Positions 55,559 through 64,000 are shown, counted from the stretch's first letter. The stretch is DNA of 64,000 nt from Actinomadura syzygii (GCF_008085905.1 NZ_VSFF01000006.1:434001-498000); one strand, 5' to 3'. The notes: generated by a model from the sequence alone, not told the origin. Numbers and translations: made by a program.

Positions 55559-55768
55559 GTCGTCTATCACCCGGCGGCTGTGTCCACCGCCGCCCACTGG
55601 ACGACCTGACGCTCGACCGTCCTGATGGCGAGGCCGCGAAGAAACCATTTCGCGAACCCACGGGTCGTCTGTCATCCGACGGCTTTGTGCACGGTCGCCC
55701 ACTGGACGACCTGACGCTAGGCCGTCCTGATGGGCGAGTCCGCGAGGGAGCCATGTCGCGAGCCCGTC
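55559..55768. repeat. Two tandem imperfect copies of a ~105-bp unit between panC and the DUF2520 gene
   Basis: Copy 1 (55559-55663) and copy 2 (55664-55768) share long identical runs, including CGCCCACTGGACGACCTGAC and CGTCCTGATGG, with scattered substitutions and a one-base indel. The unit starts GTCGTCT. No open frame is preserved across both copies in the strand of the neighbours. The rest of 55459-55832 holds nothing I can assign. Confidence 0.75.
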
Positions 55769-55832
55769 GGACGGGCACCGCAGAGGATCGGGTGGGCGCC
55801 GCAGAGATAGGAGGGGACACGGTCTCGTCCGG

Positions 55833-56792
55833 TCAGTCGGCCAGGGCTTCGAGGAGGCGTTCGGCGTCCTCGGGTTTGAGCATTCCGGCGGCGAGTGCGC
55901 GGTCGGCGGTGAGGCGGGCCAGGGCGATGTAGGCGCGGCGGCTCTCCGGTGACACCCGGGACAGTTCGGCGACGTGGTCGGAGACCGTTCCGGCGTCGCC
56001 GCGGGCGACCGGGCCGGTGAGGCCGTTGATGCCCAGGCGGAGCCCATTGTCGAGGGCGGCGCCGAGCAGCGGGCCGAGCATCCGGCCGGGCTCGGCGATG
56101 CCCGCGGCGTGCAGCAGGTCCATCGCCTCGACGACCAGAGTGACGAGGTGGTTCGCGCCTCCGGCGAGCGCCGCGTGGTAGAGCGGACGCCGCTCCTCGG
56201 TGATCCACACCGGTTCGCCGCCCATCTCGACGACGAGCGCCTCCGCGACCGGACGCAGCGGCTCCGGCGACGTGACGCCGAACGAGATGCCGGTGAGGCG
56301 GTTCACGTCGTCGGGACGTCCGGTGAACGTCATGACCGGGTGGAGGGCGAGCGGCAGGGCTCCGGCACGGGTGAGCGGGTCCAGGACGGCGGCCCCGTAC
56401 CGTCCGCTGGTGTGCATGACCAGCTTGCCGGTGACCGGGACGCCCGCCGAGACGAGTCCGGACGCCAGTTCGGGCAGGTCGTCGTCCGGGACGGTCAGGA
56501 GCACAAGGTCGGCGGCCGTGACGACCTCGGGCGGCGGTGCGATCTCCGCGCCGGGGAGGCGTTCCTCGACACGGGAGCGGGACCGCTCCGACACGGCGGT
56601 CGCGGCGACGACGCGGTGCCCCGCGCGGGACAGCGCCGCGCCGAGCGCGGTGCCGACCCGGCCCGCGCCGACGACGCCGACCGCGAGGCGCGCGGGCCTG
56701 TCCTCGGGGGACTCCGGCCCGGGTCCCGGTGCGTCCCAGGGGGCGTCCGACCCGTTTCCGGGCGTGGCGGAGGACGGCGTGACAGGGTCCAT
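55833..56792 (-). CDS. Rossmann-fold/DUF2520 domain oxidoreductase, possible ketopantoate reductase
   Basis: 319 residues from ATG 56792. After a Pro/Gly-rich head comes a Rossmann NAD(P) site (VGVVGAGRVGTALGAALSRA), then LVLLTVPDDDLPELA, LALHPVMTF and the helical DUF2520 domain (YHAALAGGANHLVTLVVEAM). This arrangement resembles 6-phosphogluconate dehydrogenase-like and ketopantoate reductase enzymes. It stands upstream of panC in many actinobacteria, and no panE is seen nearby, so a role in reducing ketopantoate is an attractive inference, not a fact. Confidence 0.85.
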   Translation of the reverse strand: MDPVTPSSATPGNGSDAPWDAPGPGPESPEDRPARLAVGVVGAGRVGTALGAALSRAGHRVVAATAVSERSRSRVEERLPGAEIAPPPEVVTAADLVLLTVPDDDLPELASGLVSAGVPVTGKLVMHTSGRYGAAVLDPLTRAGALPLALHPVMTFTGRPDDVNRLTGISFGVTSPEPLRPVAEALVVEMGGEPVWITEERRPLYHAALAGGANHLVTLVVEAMDLLHAAGIAEPGRMLGPLLGAALDNGLRLGINGLTGPVARGDAGTVSDHVAELSRVSPESRRAYIALARLTADRALAAGMLKPEDAERLLEALAD

Positions 56793-56900
56793 CGGTTCGT
56801 TCCAGTCCTCAGGTAGGTACCGGACGTGCGCGCACCAGAGTACCCGCGGGCCCCGGCCACGCCGTCCGGTGGGTGGCGGCGGCCACCCCGCACCCTCCAT

Positions 56901-59396
56901 TCAGTCATGGGCGAGGGACTCGACGATGGACGTCTTCGCGGCGCGCCGCGCGGGCATCACGGCGGCGCCCGTCCCGGCGAGGCCGGCGAGGGCGACGAAC
57001 CCGATGACCTGCAGATAGGGCAGGGAGAAGATCGAGTCGGTGGCCATCGCGTTCGTCGCGGCCCAGCCGAACCCGATCCCGAGGACGACCCCGGTGAACG
57101 CACCGATCACCGCCATGACCAGGGCCTCCACGGACAGCATCCGGCGGAGCTGCCGCTTGGTGAGGCCGAGGGCGCGCAGCAGCGCGGACTCCCGCGTCCG
57201 CTCCACGACGGAGAGGGTCAGCGTGTTGGCGATGCCGAACAGCGCGATGACGATCGCCAGGCCGAGCAGCCCCCCGAAGATCATCAGGATCATGTCCACG
57301 GCCTTCGTCATCGTCTCCTTGAACTCGGCGCCGGAGACGACCTTCGCGGCCGGATAGGGGTGCGCCGCGTCGTCCACGGCCTTGCGGGCCTGGGACGCGG
57401 GCACGCCGTCACGGGTCTTGACGTAGATCGCGGACGGGTCGACCACACCGAAATACCGGGTGAAGTCGGACTCGGGCACGGCGATCCCGTCCAGCCCGGC
57501 ACCCGGCGCGTACACGGCGGTGATCTTGACGGGGACGACGCCGTGCGCGGTCCTCACCTGAACGGTGTCGCCCATGCCGCGGCCGGGCTTCTTGGCGGTC
57601 TCGGAGTCGGCCATCCCCGTGCCCGGCTTGAGCGCGGCGGCCAGCGTCCCGTCCTTCATCTCGGGTTTCACGACCGAGCCGAGCGCGGCCGTGGTCATGG
57701 TGGAGACGGTCTCCTCCCGGCCCCCGACCCGGGCGTCCTTCTCGCGCGCCTCGATGACCTGGGCGACTTCGGGACGCTGCCGCAGCGTCCCGGCGAGCGC
57801 CTGCGGGAGGGTCCCGTCCCCGTCCTGGGTCTCGATCTGGAACTCGACGGGGAACTGCTCCTCCAGTTTGTGCACCGCCGTCGCCTTCCCGCTCGCCGCG
57901 ATCACCGCGAACAGGCTCATCAGCCCGACCCCGACGGTCAGCGCGATCGTCGTGGTCGCGGTGCGGCGCGGGGCGCGCTGCGCGTTCGCGACGGCGAGCC
58001 GTCCGGGCACCCCGCCGAGCCGCGCCGGGACGGCCCCGGCGAGCCGGCCGAGCGGCCGGACCAGCGCCGGCATCGCCGCGATCACCGCGAGGAAGAACAC
58101 GCCGCCGGCGAGCGCCACCACGTACATCGCGGCCTCGCCCTTCTCCATGGCGACCGAGCCGAGGGCGCCGACGGCGAGGCCGATGCCGCCGAGCAGCACG
58201 GCGATCACGGTGCGCGGCACGCCGAGGCGGAACCGTCCGCTGCCCGGCTCCAGGTCGGAGCGCAGCGCCGCGACGGGCGCGACGCGGGTCGCGGCGCGGG
58301 CGGGCAGGAACGCCGACAGGACGGTCACGGTGACGCCGACCAGGAGCCCGGCGATGATCGTCCGCACGGCGAGGGACGGCGCGGCCATGGCCACGTTCGC
58401 GTTGAGCCTGTTCACGCCGAACAGCGCGCCCTCGCCGAGGCCGACACCGGCGCCGATGCCCAGCAGCGAGCCGACCAGGCCGACCACCGCGGACTCCACC
58501 AACACGCCGCCGAAGACCTGGCGGCGGGTGGCGCCGACGCAGCGCAGCAGCGCCATCTCGCGCATCCGCTGCGCGATCAGGATCGAGAACGTGTTGTAGA
58601 TGACCAGCGCGGACACCAGCATCGCCACGAGCCCGAAGATCAGCAGCCCGGTACGGATGATCTTCGTGTCCGCGCCCGCCGCCTTGGCCAGCCTCGCACC
58701 GAGCTCTGCCCCGGTGTAGACGTCGTAGGACGAACCCACGGCACCCTTCACAAGGGTCTTGCCGCCGCCCGCGATGTCGAGTTCCCGGTACGTCTTCTCA
58801 CCGGTCATCAGCATGGTCGTGGCGGCGTCGAAACCCACGGCTCCACGGAAGCTCGCGTCCTGGTCGATGCCGAAGTCGACCAGGCCGACCACCTTGAAAC
58901 CGTGCGGGCGGTGCTGCTTGTCGAGAATCGTGACCGTGTCGCCGACCGTGTAGCCCTCGCGCTTGGCCACCGCCGTGTCGAGGACGGTCTCCCCGCCCCC
59001 GGAGGGAGACCGTCCCTTGTCCATCTCGTAGCGCAACAGCCGTCCGGACGGCACGGACATGCCGACGGTGGGGGAATCGCCCACCGCCTTACCGTCCTTG
59101 CCGACCAACGCGGCATCGCCCTTGACCAGCCCCTGCACGTCGGTGACGCCGGGCAGCGCACGCACTTTCTGGAACACAGCGGCCGGAATGCCATCGTCGG
59201 CCCTGCCGACGCCGGGCTGCACCGCGACGTCGACCTTGTCGGCCGAGCGGGCGAAGGTCTTGGCGACGCCCTTATTCATCGTGTCGGTCAGGACGAACGT
59301 CCCGGAGATGAAGCCGACGCCGAGGGTGATGGCCACGGCGGTCAGCACCAGCCGCAGCTTGTGGGCGCGCAGGCCCGCGAGGGTCGTGCGCAGCAT
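56901..59396 (-). CDS. FtsX-type ABC transporter permease (MacB-like), large
   Basis: 831 residues with two FtsX-type permease halves. Each has a large extracytoplasmic part and TM helices: the N-terminal helix (LVLTAVAITLGVGFISG), three near residues 250-380, and four in the second half (ending VIGFVALAGLAGTGAAVMPARRA). The motif RMREMALLRCVGATRRQVFG is typical. It starts at ATG 59396, overlapping the ATPase stop by one base (TGATG). With the ATPase it forms a mechano-transmission type ABC complex acting on lipoproteins or envelope molecules; the substrate is unknown. Confidence 0.92.
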   Translation of the reverse strand: MLRTTLAGLRAHKLRLVLTAVAITLGVGFISGTFVLTDTMNKGVAKTFARSADKVDVAVQPGVGRADDGIPAAVFQKVRALPGVTDVQGLVKGDAALVGKDGKAVGDSPTVGMSVPSGRLLRYEMDKGRSPSGGGETVLDTAVAKREGYTVGDTVTILDKQHRPHGFKVVGLVDFGIDQDASFRGAVGFDAATTMLMTGEKTYRELDIAGGGKTLVKGAVGSSYDVYTGAELGARLAKAAGADTKIIRTGLLIFGLVAMLVSALVIYNTFSILIAQRMREMALLRCVGATRRQVFGGVLVESAVVGLVGSLLGIGAGVGLGEGALFGVNRLNANVAMAAPSLAVRTIIAGLLVGVTVTVLSAFLPARAATRVAPVAALRSDLEPGSGRFRLGVPRTVIAVLLGGIGLAVGALGSVAMEKGEAAMYVVALAGGVFFLAVIAAMPALVRPLGRLAGAVPARLGGVPGRLAVANAQRAPRRTATTTIALTVGVGLMSLFAVIAASGKATAVHKLEEQFPVEFQIETQDGDGTLPQALAGTLRQRPEVAQVIEAREKDARVGGREETVSTMTTAALGSVVKPEMKDGTLAAALKPGTGMADSETAKKPGRGMGDTVQVRTAHGVVPVKITAVYAPGAGLDGIAVPESDFTRYFGVVDPSAIYVKTRDGVPASQARKAVDDAAHPYPAAKVVSGAEFKETMTKAVDMILMIFGGLLGLAIVIALFGIANTLTLSVVERTRESALLRALGLTKRQLRRMLSVEALVMAVIGAFTGVVLGIGFGWAATNAMATDSIFSLPYLQVIGFVALAGLAGTGAAVMPARRAAKTSIVESLAHD

Positions 59397-60172
59397 CACG
59401 CCTCCAGGCTCTTGAGCCGGTCGAGCACCGCACCCGGAGTCGGTCCGACGATCTCCGACACGATCTCGCCGTCGCGCAGGAACACCACCCGGTCGGCGTA
59501 CGAGGCGGCCACCGGGTCATGGGTGACCATCACGATCGTCTGGCCCATCTCGCGGACGGACGCGCGCAGGAACCCGAGGACCTCCGCGCCCGCGCGGGAG
59601 TCAAGGTTGCCGGTCGGCTCGTCCGCGAAGATCACCTCGGGGCGGGCGACGATCGCGCGGGCGCATGCGACCCGCTGCTGCTGGCCGCCGGACAGCTCGC
59701 TCGGCCGGTGCCGCAGCCGGTCGCGCAGCCCCAGCACGTCCACGACCTGCTCGAACCATGCGCGGTCCGGCTTGCGCCCGGCGAGATCCAGGGGCAGCAG
59801 GATGTTCTGCTCGGCGGTGAGCGTCGGCAGCAGGTTGAACGCCTGGAACACGAACCCGACCCGGTCGCGGCGCAGCATCGTGAGTTGCCGGTCGCCCATC
59901 CCGGTGATCTCGGCGTCGCCGAGGAGGATCCGTCCCGACGTCACCGTGTCGAGCCCCGCCAGGCAGTGCATCAGCGTCGACTTCCCCGACCCGGACGGCC
60001 CCATGATCGCGGTGAACGCGCCCCGCGCGAACGCGACGCCGACCCCGCGGAGCGCGTGGACCGCCGCGTCCCCCGCCCCGTAGACCTTCGACACACCCTC
60101 GGCGGTGACGGCCGGCGTGGCCGCGACGGCTCCCCCGGCGCGTCCTGGCGGGTCGGTGAACGTGCTGGTCAC
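59396..60172 (-). CDS. ABC transporter ATP-binding protein, LolD/MacB-type
   Basis: 258 residues. Walker A GPSGSGKST, Q-loop FQAFNLLPTLTAEQN, signature LSGGQQQR, Walker B VIFADEPTGNLDS and switch His in MVTHD are intact. The NLDSRAG sequence after Walker B marks the LolD/MacB family. It drives the adjoining FtsX-type permease. The gene stands first in its operon; upstream 60173-60393 is a gene-free stretch with several GGCTAC motifs. Confidence 0.94.
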   Translation of the reverse strand: MTSTFTDPPGRAGGAVAATPAVTAEGVSKVYGAGDAAVHALRGVGVAFARGAFTAIMGPSGSGKSTLMHCLAGLDTVTSGRILLGDAEITGMGDRQLTMLRRDRVGFVFQAFNLLPTLTAEQNILLPLDLAGRKPDRAWFEQVVDVLGLRDRLRHRPSELSGGQQQRVACARAIVARPEVIFADEPTGNLDSRAGAEVLGFLRASVREMGQTIVMVTHDPVAASYADRVVFLRDGEIVSEIVGPTPGAVLDRLKSLEA

Positions 60173-60393
60173 GGCTGCTCCTCGGGTCTCGGACGAACGA
60201 TGACCACGTTAGGAATCCGCGCCGTGCCCCGGCATCGGTCTGGCGGCTACATCCCGCGTCAGCCTCGCGGCTACCGGGCGTAATCCACTGGGCTACACGG
60301 CGTCCGCGCATACGACCTGAGGATTACGCCTTCGGGCTACAGCCCCCGTCCGACCTGCGGGGACGCCTTTCGTCCGGCCTGCGGAAACACCGA

Positions 60394-60424
60394 GGCGCCG
60401 GAGATCTGAACGATCTCCGGCGCC
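60394..60424 (-). terminator. Terminator of the chaplin-like gene
   Basis: GGCGCCGGAGATC (60394-60406) and its exact complement (60412-60424) enclose TGAAC. It begins about 36 bases beyond the stop of the chaplin-like gene. Confidence 0.75.
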
Positions 60425-60460
60425 CGGTCGCCGGGCATCCGCGCCCGCCGGTGACGCGCG

Positions 60461-60769
60461 TCAGCCGTTCTCGACCGACGCACCGCCCTTGCAGTGGGCC
60501 GACGCGATGCCGATCACCGCGATGGCGTTGCCGCACACGTTGATCGGGATGGAGATCGGCGCGTTCACCTGGTTCCCGCCCAGGATCGAAAAGTTCCCGC
60601 TGGTGTGGTTGCCGTTGAACTGGCCGTGGTGATGGCCCTTCGGATGGCACTTGTGGTGGCAGTGGCCGTGGCCGCCGCCGTAGACCGACGCGTAGGCGGG
60701 CGTCGCGACCAGGGCGGAGCCGGCGAGGGCAAAGCCGAGGATGCCGGTGGCGGCAAGCTTCTTGAGCAC
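60461..60769 (-). CDS. Chaplin-like small secreted protein with a His/Cys-rich segment
   Basis: 102 residues from GTG 60769 (GGGAGGA six bases upstream). The signal peptide ends at AYA (residue 27). Residues 31-50 are Gly, His and Cys-rich (GGGHGHCHHKCHPKGHHHG). From residue 58 the sequence has chaplin-domain features: GNFSILGGNQVNAPISIPIN, VCGNAIAVIG, with Cys79 and Cys93. Chaplins are amyloid-forming coat proteins of aerial hyphae and spores. There is no LPXTG anchor, so it would be a short chaplin. The His-rich part is unusual for the family and could bind metal. It lies next to a two-component system that reads the same way. Confidence 0.72.
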   Translation of the reverse strand: MLKKLAATGILGFALAGSALVATPAYASVYGGGHGHCHHKCHPKGHHHGQFNGNHTSGNFSILGGNQVNAPISIPINVCGNAIAVIGIASAHCKGGASVENG

Positions 60770-60818
60770 GAAGAGGTCCTCCCGTACGTGGGCTTAGCAG
60801 GCCCGTTCTGACAAGTGC

Positions 60819-60844
60819 CGACGTCGCCCCCAAAGGCGACGTCG
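60819..60844 (-). promoter_or_regulatory. Perfect hairpin in the leader of the chaplin-like gene
   Basis: CGACGTCGCC (60819-60828) and GGCGACGTCG (60835-60844) pair perfectly over 10 bp around a six-base loop, 50 bases before the GTG. It could be an operator or an mRNA leader structure. No promoter was assigned. Confidence 0.4.
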
Positions 60845-60930
60845 CGTACGGTAGTTACCCCGCTACTCTCTGGCAGGACATTTGCGTGGTTCATGGCGAA
60901 GGCAAATGACCACCAGCAGACGACAAGCCG

Positions 60931-61629
60931 CTACGCGGAGTTGTCGCCTTGGCCGCTTTTGACCAGCCCTGTCTCGTAAGCGAACACGACGGCCTGCACC
61001 CGATCGCGAAGCCCCAGCTTCATCAGGATCCGCCCCATGTGCGTCTTCACGGTGGCCTCCGAGACGTACAGCCGCGCCGCGATCTCCGCGTTCGACATCC
61101 CGCGCGCGACGAGCCGCAACACCTCGCCCTCACGGTCGGTGAGGCTCTCCAGCGCACCGTTCGCCTTGGCCTCCGCGTCCGGCAGATGGACGGCGAACCG
61201 GTCCAGCAACCGCTTCGTCGTGCTGGGCGCGACCACGGCGTCCCCGGAGTGCACCGACTTGATCGCCTCGATCAACTGCGCCGGGCCCGCGTCCTTCAGC
61301 AAGAACCCGCCGGCACCCGCCTTGATGGCCGCGAAGGCGTACTCGTCCAGGTCGAACGTGGTCAGGATGACGACTTTCGGGCCGGAACCGGCGACGACAT
61401 TGCGGGTCGCTTCGATACCGTCCATCCGCGGCATCCGGACGTCCATGAGAACTACGTCCGCCCGAGTGCCGCGTAGCAGTTCCAGGGCCTGCACCCCGTC
61501 TCCGGCCTCGCCGACGACCTCGATGTCGGGTTGCGCGTCCAGCACCATGCGGAATCCGGCCCGCACGAGCTCCTGGTCGTCGACCAGCGCGACCCGGATC
61601 GGCGGCGCCAACTCGTCCGCATCCGTCAT
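60931..61629 (-). CDS. Two-component response regulator, NarL/FixJ (LuxR HTH) family
   Basis: 232 residues from ATG 61629, overlapping the kinase stop by four bases (ATGA). The receiver has Asp pair VDDQELVRAG, phosphorylated Asp in VVLMDVRMPRMDG and Lys in GFLLKDAG. The LuxR HTH follows (SLTDREGEVLRLVARGMSNA, then EIAARLYVSEATVKTHMGRI). It is the output partner of the histidine kinase encoded just upstream. The chaplin-like gene 162 bp beyond its stop is a possible target, by position only. Confidence 0.95.
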   Translation of the reverse strand: MTDADELAPPIRVALVDDQELVRAGFRMVLDAQPDIEVVGEAGDGVQALELLRGTRADVVLMDVRMPRMDGIEATRNVVAGSGPKVVILTTFDLDEYAFAAIKAGAGGFLLKDAGPAQLIEAIKSVHSGDAVVAPSTTKRLLDRFAVHLPDAEAKANGALESLTDREGEVLRLVARGMSNAEIAARLYVSEATVKTHMGRILMKLGLRDRVQAVVFAYETGLVKSGQGDNSA

Positions 61630-62798
61630 GTGGCCCCCACTTCCTCCCGTACCGGTATCCACGCCACCACCTCGAAGCCTCCTCCGGAACGGGGTGCGGC
61701 ACGGACTCGGCCCCCGTACACGGCGACGCGCTCGCGCATCCCGGCGAGACCATGCCCACGTCCGTCGTCGGGTGCGGCGGCACCCCGCCCGTCGTCGTCC
61801 ACCTGGATTTCCAGGGCCTCGCCCGAATACCGCATCCGCACGGACACCGCTACGCGCGGACCTCCGTGCTTGAGCGTATTGGTCAGCGCCTCTTGGACGA
61901 TCCGATAAACGGTCAACTGGCGTCCCTCCGACATGGGCACCGGCACCCCTTCCACCTCGTAAATGACGGGCAATCCGGATGCGCGTACTTGCTCGATCAA
62001 ATCGTCCAGTTGTGCGACCCCAGGCTGAGGGGCGTACGCACCCACGTCGTCGTTCTCCCGCAGGACGCCCAGGAGGCGACGCATTTCCGCCAAGGCCAGC
62101 CGTCCCGTGTTCGAGATGGTCTCCAGCGCTTGCCTGGCCCGTCTTATGTCGGTGTCGATCGCGTAGGACGCGCCGTCCGCCTGCACCACGATGACGCTGA
62201 CGTTGTGGGCCACGACATCGTGCAACTCACGGGCGATGCGCGCGCGCTCTGCGGCCATCGCCATCTTCACCTCGTTGTCGCGCTCCTGCTCCAGGCGAGC
62301 CGCTCGTTCCTCTACCGAACGCAGGTACGCGCGACGTGTCCGCATATGCAGACCCAGGACCCACACCCCTGCGACCACCACCGCGAGGATGGTGAACGTG
62401 GATTTCCTGGCGTTCGCGCCGGTCGGGTAACGGAAAGTCGCCATGGCCGCCCCCACTTCGCCGACCAATGCCGCCGCGATACCCCAGCGGAATGCGTAAC
62501 TGGCAGTCACCGTGTACAACCCCATCAGGACGGCGACGTTCGCGGGCACGGGATTGACGCCCGCCAGGCATTGGACGCCAGAAATCAGCGCGACCACCAC
62601 GAACACGGCACGCGGGTACGTCCGGCGCAGTACGAGCGGTGCGGTCAACGCGACCATCAACAGCGCGTACGTCCCCTTGGAAACCCCAAAGGGCTCCCTC
62701 AGCAGATCGGGCAGGGAGAGGAGCACCAGCGGAGCCGCGAAGAACGCATCGACCAGCGGCTTCTCACCCCGCAGCCAGTCCCATGCGCGCACCACCAT
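61626..62798 (-). CDS. Sensor histidine kinase, NarX/DesK type
   Basis: 390 residues. The N-terminal half has about five TM segments (LVDAFFAAPLVLLSL, TYALLMVALTAPLVL, AVFVVVALISGV, VAVLMGLYTVTASYAF, IAAALVGEVGAAMA, FTILAVVVAGVWVLGLHM). The phosphorylated His is in RARIARELHDVVAHNVSVI (HisKA_3), and the ATPase end has EALTNTLKHGG and HGLAGMRERV. The signal is not evident since there is no external sensor domain. The ATG lies six bases after TACCCT with no ribosome site, so it may be leaderless. Confidence 0.95.
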   Translation of the reverse strand: MVVRAWDWLRGEKPLVDAFFAAPLVLLSLPDLLREPFGVSKGTYALLMVALTAPLVLRRTYPRAVFVVVALISGVQCLAGVNPVPANVAVLMGLYTVTASYAFRWGIAAALVGEVGAAMATFRYPTGANARKSTFTILAVVVAGVWVLGLHMRTRRAYLRSVEERAARLEQERDNEVKMAMAAERARIARELHDVVAHNVSVIVVQADGASYAIDTDIRRARQALETISNTGRLALAEMRRLLGVLRENDDVGAYAPQPGVAQLDDLIEQVRASGLPVIYEVEGVPVPMSEGRQLTVYRIVQEALTNTLKHGGPRVAVSVRMRYSGEALEIQVDDDGRGAAAPDDGRGHGLAGMRERVAVYGGRVRAAPRSGGGFEVVAWIPVREEVGAT

Positions 62799-62907
62799 GC
62801 CGACAGGGTACGTAGCCGCAGCTCAGCCCTGGATCAGCCACAAGTAGTACGCCCGTCGGCCACAGGACGGACCGAACGGACGACCCACCCACGGTAACGT
62901 CACCCTC

Positions 62908-63921
62908 GTGGACGCGTTGGTTACCGAGTGGCTGCCATGGCGCACCGCGATGGAGCGCGCGTTGTACGGGGACGGGGGCTTCTACCGTCGCGGCGAACGT
63001 CCCGCCGAGCATTTCCGTACGTCGGTGCACGCCTCCCCCCGGTTCGCTGCCGCCATCGCCCGCCTCCTGGTCGAGGTCGACGCTCTCCTCGGACGTCCAG
63101 ACCGGCTGGACATCGTCGACATCGGCGCTGGGTCCGGACGGTTGTTGAGCAACATCCTGGGGTGCGTCCCGTCCGACCTTGCGCCGCGGCTGGCCCCGAC
63201 CGCCGTCGAGATCGCGCCCCGCCCCGCCGACACCCCACTGGAGATCATCTGGCGCACCGACCTGCCGGACCGCATCACCGGCCTCGCCGTCGCGAACGAA
63301 TGGCTCGACAACGTGCCGCTTGACGTCGTCGAGCACACTCCCGACGGCATGCGGACGGTGCTCGTCCAACCATCGACGGGCGTCGAGCGGCCCGGCCCGG
63401 CCCCGACGGACGAGGACCGCGCCTGGCTGGACCGCTGGTGGCCCCTGCACGAGCCCGGCGACCGCGCCGAGATCGGCCACCCGCGCTGCGCTGCCTGGGC
63501 ATCCGTGATCGGACGCCTCTCCGGCGGTCTCGCCCTTGCTGTCGACTACTCCCACTCAGCCGACTCCCGCCCCGTGTACGGAACGCTGACCGGTTACCGG
63601 GACGGACTCACCGTCCCCGCCGTCCCGGACGGCTCCTGCGACGTGACCGCCCACGTGGCCCTGGACGCCTGCACAACCGCCGGAGAACGAGCCGGGGCCA
63701 CGTCCACCCTCCTGACCACCCAACGGAAGGCCCTGCGCGCCCTCGGCCTCACCGGCGTCCGCCCGGCCCTGTCCCTGGCCCACCAGAACCCCCGCGCCTA
63801 CGTCTCCGCCCTCTGCCACGCAGGTGAGGACGCCGAACTAACCGACCCCTCAGGCCTAGGCAGCTTCGGCTGGCTGGCACAGACAGTGAACGTCCCAATC
63901 CCCACCGCCCTAACCACCTAA
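62908..63921 (+). CDS. SAM-dependent methyltransferase, MidA/NDUFAF7 family
   Basis: 337 residues from GTG 62908. The family pattern is: GFYRRGERPAEHFRTSVHAS at the start, IVDIGAGSGRLL (SAM site), VANEWLDNVPLDVVEH and LALAVDYSH. Homologs methylate an arginine of a complex I subunit; in actinobacteria this gene often sits near a nuoD-like gene, which would lie beyond the right edge. It is divergent from the histidine kinase. TAACGT lies seven bases before the GTG and no ribosome site is seen. The last 79 bases of the window hold nothing I can support. Confidence 0.88.
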   Translation: MDALVTEWLPWRTAMERALYGDGGFYRRGERPAEHFRTSVHASPRFAAAIARLLVEVDALLGRPDRLDIVDIGAGSGRLLSNILGCVPSDLAPRLAPTAVEIAPRPADTPLEIIWRTDLPDRITGLAVANEWLDNVPLDVVEHTPDGMRTVLVQPSTGVERPGPAPTDEDRAWLDRWWPLHEPGDRAEIGHPRCAAWASVIGRLSGGLALAVDYSHSADSRPVYGTLTGYRDGLTVPAVPDGSCDVTAHVALDACTTAGERAGATSTLLTTQRKALRALGLTGVRPALSLAHQNPRAYVSALCHAGEDAELTDPSGLGSFGWLAQTVNVPIPTALTT

Positions 63922-64000
63922 CTCCCACCCACGCACACACCCCCGCTCCCGCCTCCGCGCACAGGGAGGGACCGCTCGCGCGCGGGCGCGCGCAACACGC

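Noticed and set aside
56826..60083. Long plus-strand open frame (1085 codons) opposite the FtsX-type ABC genes
   Set aside because: The minus-strand ABC permease and ATPase have complete motifs; the opposite frame is His/Arg/Gly-rich shadow sequence.
60245..60300. Inverted pair GGCGTAATCC / GGATTACGCC near 60260-60330
   Set aside because: The arms are about 45 bases apart with no terminator or operator context, so I did not report it as a feature.

Overview
The window is very GC-rich chromosomal DNA of an actinomycete. The markers are Lsr2, a 32-residue bS22 protein, a BldC-type small HTH gene next to it, clpC, a c-di-AMP (ydaO-type) riboswitch in front of a NlpC/P60 cell-wall hydrolase, disA, a chaplin-like secreted protein, and many GTG or TTG starts. 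The gene set would suit Actinomadura/Thermomonosporaceae or a relative; that placement is inference. I saw no tRNA, rRNA, CRISPR array or insertion sequence.

Layout. 1-13.4 kb is an accessory, secretion-oriented stretch: a secreted M9 collagenase cut by the left edge, a beta-lactamase-fold lipoprotein, an LRR protein, a 2276-residue RHS polymorphic toxin ending in HINT and GIY-YIG nuclease domains, a secreted beta-propeller protein and LtrA. 13.4-24.9 kb holds a block conserved in actinobacteria: acyltransferase, SDR, bS22, HTH regulator, a phosphatase-like gene, acuC and proC, followed by proline dehydrogenase, an LCP ligase and an ABC exporter. 25-36.3 kb holds TetR plus a TIM-barrel isomerase, a methyltransferase, hydrolases, radA-disA, mutY, a Ser/Thr kinase and an adenosine-deaminase-like enzyme.

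36.3-48 kb contains a winged-helix/nucleotidyltransferase regulator, a small secreted protein, clpC with two candidate ClgR boxes upstream, lsr2 beside a gene-free kilobase, two RDD membrane proteins with an ArgA-type acetyltransferase, the c-di-AMP riboswitch with its NlpC/P60 gene, a tiny LuxR-type regulator and a LacI regulator. 48-57 kb is a cofactor block read leftward: a DUF2520 oxidoreductase, panC, panD, a histidine-phosphatase remnant, nadB, nadC, coaX and lysS. 57-64 kb contains a MacB-like ABC pair, the chaplin-like gene, a NarL-type two-component system and a MidA-like methyltransferase.

How parts fit together. DisA (30.2 kb) makes c-di-AMP, and the riboswitch at 44.5 kb senses it, so ligand synthesis and a cell-wall output lie 14 kb apart. 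The pan, coaX and nad genes supply CoA and NAD. The RHS protein and the LRR gene 15 bp behind it look like a toxin and candidate immunity pair. Several genes lack a Shine-Dalgarno sequence but carry a TANNNT-like hexamer 6-8 nt before the start codon, which suggests leaderless mRNAs.
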